Shown here: positions 32,101-35,569 of the stretch, piece after piece
Position numbering within the stretch: the first letter of the stretch is position 1
Layout: each line of letters begins with the position of its first letter
Source: Tissierellia bacterium
Lineage (GTDB): Bacteria; Bacillota; Clostridia; Tissierellales; Tepidimicrobiaceae
NCBI GenBank assembly: GCA_012728595.1
Contig: JAAYEU010000071.1
Coordinates: 1 to 35,569, forward strand
Length of the DNA stretch: 35,569 nucleotides
Direction of reading: 5' to 3'
Notes under the pieces: model-generated
What the model was told of the DNA's origin: nothing
The model's database searches: none
The model's input: the letters and a program-made list of their open reading frames with translations, nothing else
Translations under genes and position numbers: made by a program

Positions 32101-34023
32101 TATTTATTCCCCAGCCAAATTCCAATTAATATAAGCAACGACAAGGATTTGTCTAAGTTGAAATCCCTTTTCAAAAACAAGGAACTGTTTATAGTTATGG
32201 GGACAGATGTTTTGGTTAATGCATCTGCCTATAAAAAGGATGGGCTAATAAACCAATTTAACCATATAGTATTCGATAGAAAGAGTATCCACTCCAAGGA
32301 TGATGATGACTACATCTTGGAGGAAAGGTTAAAAAATATAAGGGGTAAGGTTTTAAAGCTTTCCTTACCTCCCCAGTACGAGGATATTAGTTCTAGCCAG
32401 ATAAGGCGTTCTATAGATTTAAATAGGGATATTTCCAACCTAATAGACCCACTAGCTCAAAGATATATCTATAGGTATGGCCTATATTTAAATGAGCCTC
32501 AATATAAATTTCTAGTCCAAACTAAGACCTTAGAAACGCAAGTAATCGATAAAATAGACCATTCCACAATTGAATACTTAAGGGGTAAATTGACCCATAG
32601 AATAGATGAAAAGGCTCTTTATGAATTGAGGGATAAGCTAAGTCCAACTATAGTATTGGTTAGGGAGACCAAGGATAATTCCATATTGGGCTTTTCTACC
32701 CTTTACTGGGTGAAGAGCAATATGCTCTACGATGAATTTGAAAATACCAATATAACGGAATATTTTAGGCAGCATGCTAAGGGTAGAATGGTATTGATAT
32801 CTGGCATATATACCAAGGACAATAGCTATAGTAGTGCTGAAATCATTTTAAATGAAAGCTTAACCCATTGCATCAATACCGACTATAATTATGCCATATT
32901 TAAAAATTGCCTAACTAAATATAATGAAGACTTTATAAAGGAGAACCTAAAGCATCAGGGCTTTATTGAAACCCCCTTTATCTACAATGACTGCCCAATT
33001 TTTATGGTAGATATGAACAATCCTATGACCTTAAATCAAGACTTGGAAAATCTATTAAAGCCACCTTTTGAAGGGATTTTAGAGGTAAATGAGGTCATTG
33101 GAAGAACCAGAAAGAAGTTAAAAGAGGCCATCTCTAATTTATATCCAGGTGAACTCTTGATCTCCTTTAATAGGAATATGATATACAGTAAATTAATTGA
33201 AAAGATATGCAGCACCAATCAAGTACCCATCCTTCAAAAAAAGCAGAGTATGTTAGGCCCAAATATCTGTGTTCCCTTTGGCTCAATATTAAACGGTGCA
33301 GTGCTGCCAAATACCGTTACTAAAACCATGCACACGGAAAAGGTATTTAATTCAAGTATAAGCGATTTTACCATTCAAGCTTACCCTAATTATCTAAGCT
33401 TAGAAGAACAGACTAAAGTGATTAAATCCTTCAATAGACCAGTAATTCTAGTAGACGACTTACTCCATAAGGGGTATAGATTAAATGTAATAGTGCCCTT
33501 ATTACGGGAAGCAAGCATAAGTATCAAGAAGATAATAGTTGGAATCCTAACGGGTAGGGGCCAAGAAATGGGAAAGGTTAAAAATATTCCTGTAGACTGT
33601 GCCTACTTTATCCCGAATTTAAAACTATGGTTTAATGAAAGCGATCTATATCCCTTCATAGGAGGAGATATGGTAGAAAAAGACGATTTTAAGGATTACT
33701 TAATACCCAGTGTGAATTTAATACTACCCTATGTTTCACCTAACTTTATAAAAAACACCCCTACTAAAAATATATACAATCTATCTGAAACTTGCCTTAA
33801 GAATGCAATTGAAATCTTTGAAGTTATAGAAGGGGTCTATCAGGATATTAATGGGAAAAACCTAATAGTTAAAAACTTGGGAGAGATATTGATCTCCCCT
33901 AGAAGGCCAGATTTATACAAGAGTATAGAATCCATTTTAAACTTAAAGCCTTCCTCCTGTCTAAAGAGGGATTTAGGCCATCTTGAAAGGATTAAAAATT
34001 TAGTCTTTAGAGAAGTATTGTAA
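29176..34023 (+). CDS. 1615-aa multi-domain protein: HD, helical repeats, NadD-like, GNAT-like, phosphoribosyltransferase
   Basis: The ATG overlaps the sdaAA stop (ATGA). Domains by eye: helical N terminus (1-165); HD phosphohydrolase (about 170-335) with LDH178, GLGH212-D213-IGKYG, TGH249 and YAD275F; a long HEAT/ARM-like helical region (about 360-900); a nucleotidyltransferase like NadD (about 912-1105) with FFPGSFDPFSLSH (918-928), VMGTD (1008-1011) and ISSSQIRRSI (1071-1080); a tentative GNAT-like segment (about 1115-1280); and a type I phosphoribosyltransferase region (about 1330-1480) whose PRPP loop is RPVILVDDLLHKGYR (D1427, D1428). The HxGH of NadD reads SLSH. The usual HD-nadD neighbourhood (yqeK beside nadD) makes the HD-NadD fusion plausible. 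Soluble; no signal peptide. Domain calls for HD, NadD and PRTase are good; overall function unknown. Confidence 0.8.
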   Translation: MIKAFENVYEFILEEIKKDYLLPYQEELVCFTEADGFKRNLKELILKKQYDALSLIDLLHDLFAKYKDISNMDWLNYIYDYVLSLSFPEKVGRDFESSLTPLVIFFLNLLRRFCQLEIEYDESSFLYKYPISFLNEEEEKESKSLNEYLTFKDSFFNNWIYELMKLDLSLTNHNTLDHVVGVNHLSLNIARQLKDLGLPIDLGIVVGAGLGHDIGKYGVEDNDKDRVPYLHYYYTEKWFNEYNMPKTGHIATNHSTWDLELENLPLESLVLIYADFRVKNKRDEAGHKMHIYTLDEAYRVILNKLDNLDSKKERRYEKVYKKLKDFEDYIISLGVDTSLRKKSTKKVDPIPYSLIDGEEIVKNIKHFAIEHNINLMARLLEDASFDNLLEMARSEYNWRRLRQILQIFKEYSTYLTQKQKIVTLNFLTDLLFHREEDIRNEAAQLIGLLISQYDEEYRKEIPKSVKPDHKDTTSYQLLKELLDFILYPDHRVADSHIEWQYNLKTIIKSLFLKARVENYKEYSQLLLEYYQHYKSMAFTSQLYLAQTIKYIPLAYLKDEELNRLKDYILNQLDSSELEIRLSTLDIIDEIFSELKDKGGFLAALDSWIRNNLQISPYPSENYLKFKLARKLNMEEDILNILENNYKGVEENTSEIYLKNLKTATEWMDKKVNIDILYDQVKKSPKTFGLYTGMHFCNLLKVSAMEKVRNYAGHTLLHIFKFLSQEERNDIAIELLRALEMQNYQFTKYIPDYLGRLLLYLQPTELDEVIDDLEEKVRLSNTQIVFLLLKTIGVCIENYPEYAKRFDESKISNKRRLERLLGLLLNGMVSFNDEIKTEAFRIIGSQIFNSSKLSLEDKHNIFILIGKKILTLLPKKEDDEFVFLSNSSSLNSIYRFILDYELNYGSIRIKEHKRIAFFPGSFDPFSLSHKKIVTEIKEKGFEVYLAVDEFSWSKRTQPHRFRRDIINIAIAHERDVYLFPSQIPINISNDKDLSKLKSLFKNKELFIVMGTDVLVNASAYKKDGLINQFNHIVFDRKSIHSKDDDDYILEERLKNIRGKVLKLSLPPQYEDISSSQIRRSIDLNRDISNLIDPLAQRYIYRYGLYLNEPQYKFLVQTKTLETQVIDKIDHSTIEYLRGKLTHRIDEKALYELRDKLSPTIVLVRETKDNSILGFSTLYWVKSNMLYDEFENTNITEYFRQHAKGRMVLISGIYTKDNSYSSAEIILNESLTHCINTDYNYAIFKNCLTKYNEDFIKENLKHQGFIETPFIYNDCPIFMVDMNNPMTLNQDLENLLKPPFEGILEVNEVIGRTRKKLKEAISNLYPGELLISFNRNMIYSKLIEKICSTNQVPILQKKQSMLGPNICVPFGSILNGAVLPNTVTKTMHTEKVFNSSISDFTIQAYPNYLSLEEQTKVIKSFNRPVILVDDLLHKGYRLNVIVPLLREASISIKKIIVGILTGRGQEMGKVKNIPVDCAYFIPNLKLWFNESDLYPFIGGDMVEKDDFKDYLIPSVNLILPYVSPNFIKNTPTKNIYNLSETCLKNAIEIFEVIEGVYQDINGKNLIVKNLGEILISPRRPDLYKSIESILNLKPSSCLKRDLGHLERIKNLVFREVL

Positions 34024-34038
34024 GAGGGTGAGTAGAAT

Positions 34039-35289
34039 ATGATCAATTTTTATAGATATAAGGATAAATACTTTTTCTCCTTCCTAAAATATGATGAATT
34101 TGAAAAGGTGCGAGAAGAAGAACTTAAGAGGGTTGAAGGGAATATCTATTTTCTAAATAGACTAGACCCTATGAAATCGAGAAGAAGTTTCCTGGTAAGT
34201 CATCCCTCCCTCTTGTTCATCGATAAAGAGGGAGTTGAGCTGCTCCTTTTAGATACTAAAGACTATTCCCATTTGATACCCCCTTGGATAAGGGATAGGA
34301 TTTATAAAGGACTGGTTACCTCAATCAATACCTCTTATCCTAATTGGGAAACTGAGTTATATAAAGAAGATAAGTCCAAATGGAAAGTAAATCTATTAGC
34401 TTTAGGGGATGTAGGCAGTACCCTATTAATTGGCTTAAGACTATTAGGTAAGGATTGCATAGATGAGATAGGAATTTATGATAGGAATATCAATAGGTTG
34501 AAGCGGTGGGAATATGAAGCCAACCAAATAGTAAAACCCTTTTACAAGGAACCATTTCCAAAGGTTATTCCTTTGAAAATGGATGAGCTATTCGATTGTG
34601 ATATCTTTATCTTTTGTGCCTCCAAGGGCATACCCCCTGTAGGCAGTAAGGTAGATGATGTAAGGATGGCTCAATTTGAGTCCAATTCTAATATAATAAA
34701 GGAATATGCAACTTTGGCGAGGGATGTAAACTTTAAGGGAATTTTTGCTGTCGTTTCAGACCCGGTAGATTTATTGTGTAAGGTAGCCTTTTTGGAAAGC
34801 AATAAGGATGAAAGAGGAGAGTTTGATTTCAAAGGTTTAGCATCAAACCAGATAATTGGTTACGGACTGGGAGTTATGAACGGCAGAGCCTGCTTTTATG
34901 CAGAAAAATCCAAGGATACCATCCATTATCTAGAAGAAGGAAGGGTGTTTGGTCCTCATGGGGAGGGATTAATCGTAGCCGACAGTATAGAAAACTATAA
35001 TGAAGAAATTTCAGACTTCCTAACCCACAAAACATTGAATGCCAATAAGGAGATTAGAAAATTTGGATTTAAACCCTATGTCGCCCCTAGCCTTTCTTCA
35101 GGTGCCCTCTCCATTATAGCCACCATTAAAGGAGAATGGTTCTATGGTTCAACCTATATGGGAGAGGCTTATATGGGGTCTAAGTGTAGGCTTAGAAATA
35201 ACAGCATAGAAATTGAACAGTTGAAACTTCCTTCTAAACTATTTGAAAAAATAGAAAAGACCTATGAAAGGCTAGTGAGTATAATATGA
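34039..35289 (+). CDS. Divergent lactate/malate dehydrogenase-fold protein
   Basis: The 416 residues carry ~115 unrecognised N-terminal residues and then a Rossmann domain: VNLLALGDVGSTLLIGLRLLG (G123 to G126) with acidic D148 in IGIYDRN, which favours NAD over NADP. Next come DCDIFIFCASKGIPP, R209 at the substrate-loop Arg position, and VVSDPVDLL like the SNPVDIL of lactate dehydrogenases. The C-terminal domain keeps R283 (equivalent to the substrate-binding Arg171) and H307 in GPHGE, but the Asp that partners the catalytic His is replaced (Met280). It may be an oxidoreductase with altered chemistry or an NAD-binding non-enzyme. It follows the giant gene by 15 bases and overlaps the next gene by ATGA. 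Confidence 0.8.
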   Translation: MINFYRYKDKYFFSFLKYDEFEKVREEELKRVEGNIYFLNRLDPMKSRRSFLVSHPSLLFIDKEGVELLLLDTKDYSHLIPPWIRDRIYKGLVTSINTSYPNWETELYKEDKSKWKVNLLALGDVGSTLLIGLRLLGKDCIDEIGIYDRNINRLKRWEYEANQIVKPFYKEPFPKVIPLKMDELFDCDIFIFCASKGIPPVGSKVDDVRMAQFESNSNIIKEYATLARDVNFKGIFAVVSDPVDLLCKVAFLESNKDERGEFDFKGLASNQIIGYGLGVMNGRACFYAEKSKDTIHYLEEGRVFGPHGEGLIVADSIENYNEEISDFLTHKTLNANKEIRKFGFKPYVAPSLSSGALSIIATIKGEWFYGSTYMGEAYMGSKCRLRNNSIEIEQLKLPSKLFEKIEKTYERLVSII

Positions 35290-35569
35290 AAGAATACTAT
35301 CTAATATTGCCGGAAGAACCCTCTCCCCTATTAAAAAAGATGATAGAAAAGACTACCAAAGACATAGATTATACCGTCTTAAAAGATTATGAAGCCTTAC
35401 CCGACCTAAGAAACAAAAGGCTGATCTTTGCCGTTGAATTACCCATAACGGGGACTAGCAATAAATTAAACGATTTTTTCTTAAAGCTCTTTCAAAGGGG
35501 ATATGACTCCTTATCTGGTTCGGAAGGGATTGTATTAATCCACAGTAACTACCAGCACTTTACTAAAAC
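35286..35569 (+). CDS. 5' part of an unrecognised gene (third gene of the coupled cluster)
   Basis: A reading frame opens at the ATG at 35286, which overlaps the previous stop (ATGA), and stays open to the window end, giving 94 residues. The product begins MKEYYLILPEEPSPLLKK and later has RLIFAVELPITGTSNKLNDFF and GSEGIVLIHSNYQHF. The strand-helix pattern is faintly like a flavodoxin-like or Rossmann protein, but I do not recognise a family. The coupling suggests it works with the two genes before it. Confidence 0.6.
   Translation, partial: MKEYYLILPEEPSPLLKKMIEKTTKDIDYTVLKDYEALPDLRNKRLIFAVELPITGTSNKLNDFFLKLFQRGYDSLSGSEGIVLIHSNYQHFTK

Noticed and set aside
1-35569. CRISPR arrays, insertion sequences, prophage genes, tRNA or rRNA genes
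   Set aside because: No regularly spaced repeats, transposase or phage genes, or tRNA/rRNA sequences were seen on reading.

Overview
The window looks like chromosomal DNA of an anaerobic low-GC Firmicute, probably Clostridia/Tissierellia. The base composition is AT-rich, nearly every gene has a strong AGGAGG-type ribosome binding site, TTG and GTG starts recur, and the gene content fits: a two-subunit iron-sulfur L-serine dehydratase, a BmrC/BmrD-type ABC exporter pair, YtxG/YtxH-like envelope proteins, a DegS/DegU-type two-component pair and an FHA-FtsW-PBP operon. I see no phage, transposon, CRISPR array, tRNA or rRNA.

Layout. At 1-361 is the tail of a LysR-type regulator and its terminator. 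At 350-2648 (minus) is a cheW-degS-degU-like signalling operon. At 2716-5674 (minus) are a GDT1/UPF0016 cation exporter with an unusual cysteine-containing tail and a terminator-like hairpin in its leader, an RNA 2',3'-cyclic phosphodiesterase (ThpR) and a LacI-family regulator. At 5810-12625 (minus) a YegS/DgkB-type lipid kinase, a MarR regulator and an 1804-residue signalling protein (kinase-like, AAA ATPase, TPR, GAF, GGDEF, GAF) form a probable operon. At 12771-13890 (minus) are small envelope/stress-type proteins. At 14092-17869 (plus) is the heterodimeric ABC exporter. At 17881-20632 (minus) are a zinc-ribbon protein, a probable 6S RNA gene, an FtsH-type protease and a small helical protein. 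At 20763-23197 are an unrecognised plus-strand gene, a minus-strand RluD-type pseudouridine synthase and a plus-strand NAD kinase. At 23247-26320 (minus) is an FHA, FtsW/RodA and class B PBP cell-wall operon. At 26469-35569 (plus) are a PspC-domain protein, a divergent cis-prenyltransferase homologue, serine dehydratase subunits SdaAB and SdaAA, a 1615-residue multi-enzyme protein, a divergent lactate/malate-dehydrogenase-fold protein, and the start of another gene.

The best candidate for an undescribed system is at the right end. The sdaAA stop overlaps the start of the 1615-residue protein, which joins an HD phosphohydrolase domain, a long helical repeat region, a NadD-like nucleotidyltransferase with an altered HxGH motif, a tentative GNAT-like segment and a type I phosphoribosyltransferase motif. 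A lactate-dehydrogenase-fold protein that lacks the usual catalytic Asp follows, and its stop overlaps a further gene. This reads as a nucleotide or cofactor modification pathway, but its substrate cannot be told from sequence. Second in interest is the 1804-residue protein: its kinase domain has lost the catalytic Asp, while its GGDEF output appears intact. Other leads are the cheW-degS-degU arrangement, the probable 6S RNA, the GDT1 leader hairpin, and a three-codon ORF inside a hairpin that can mask the ribosome binding site of the cis-prenyltransferase homologue.
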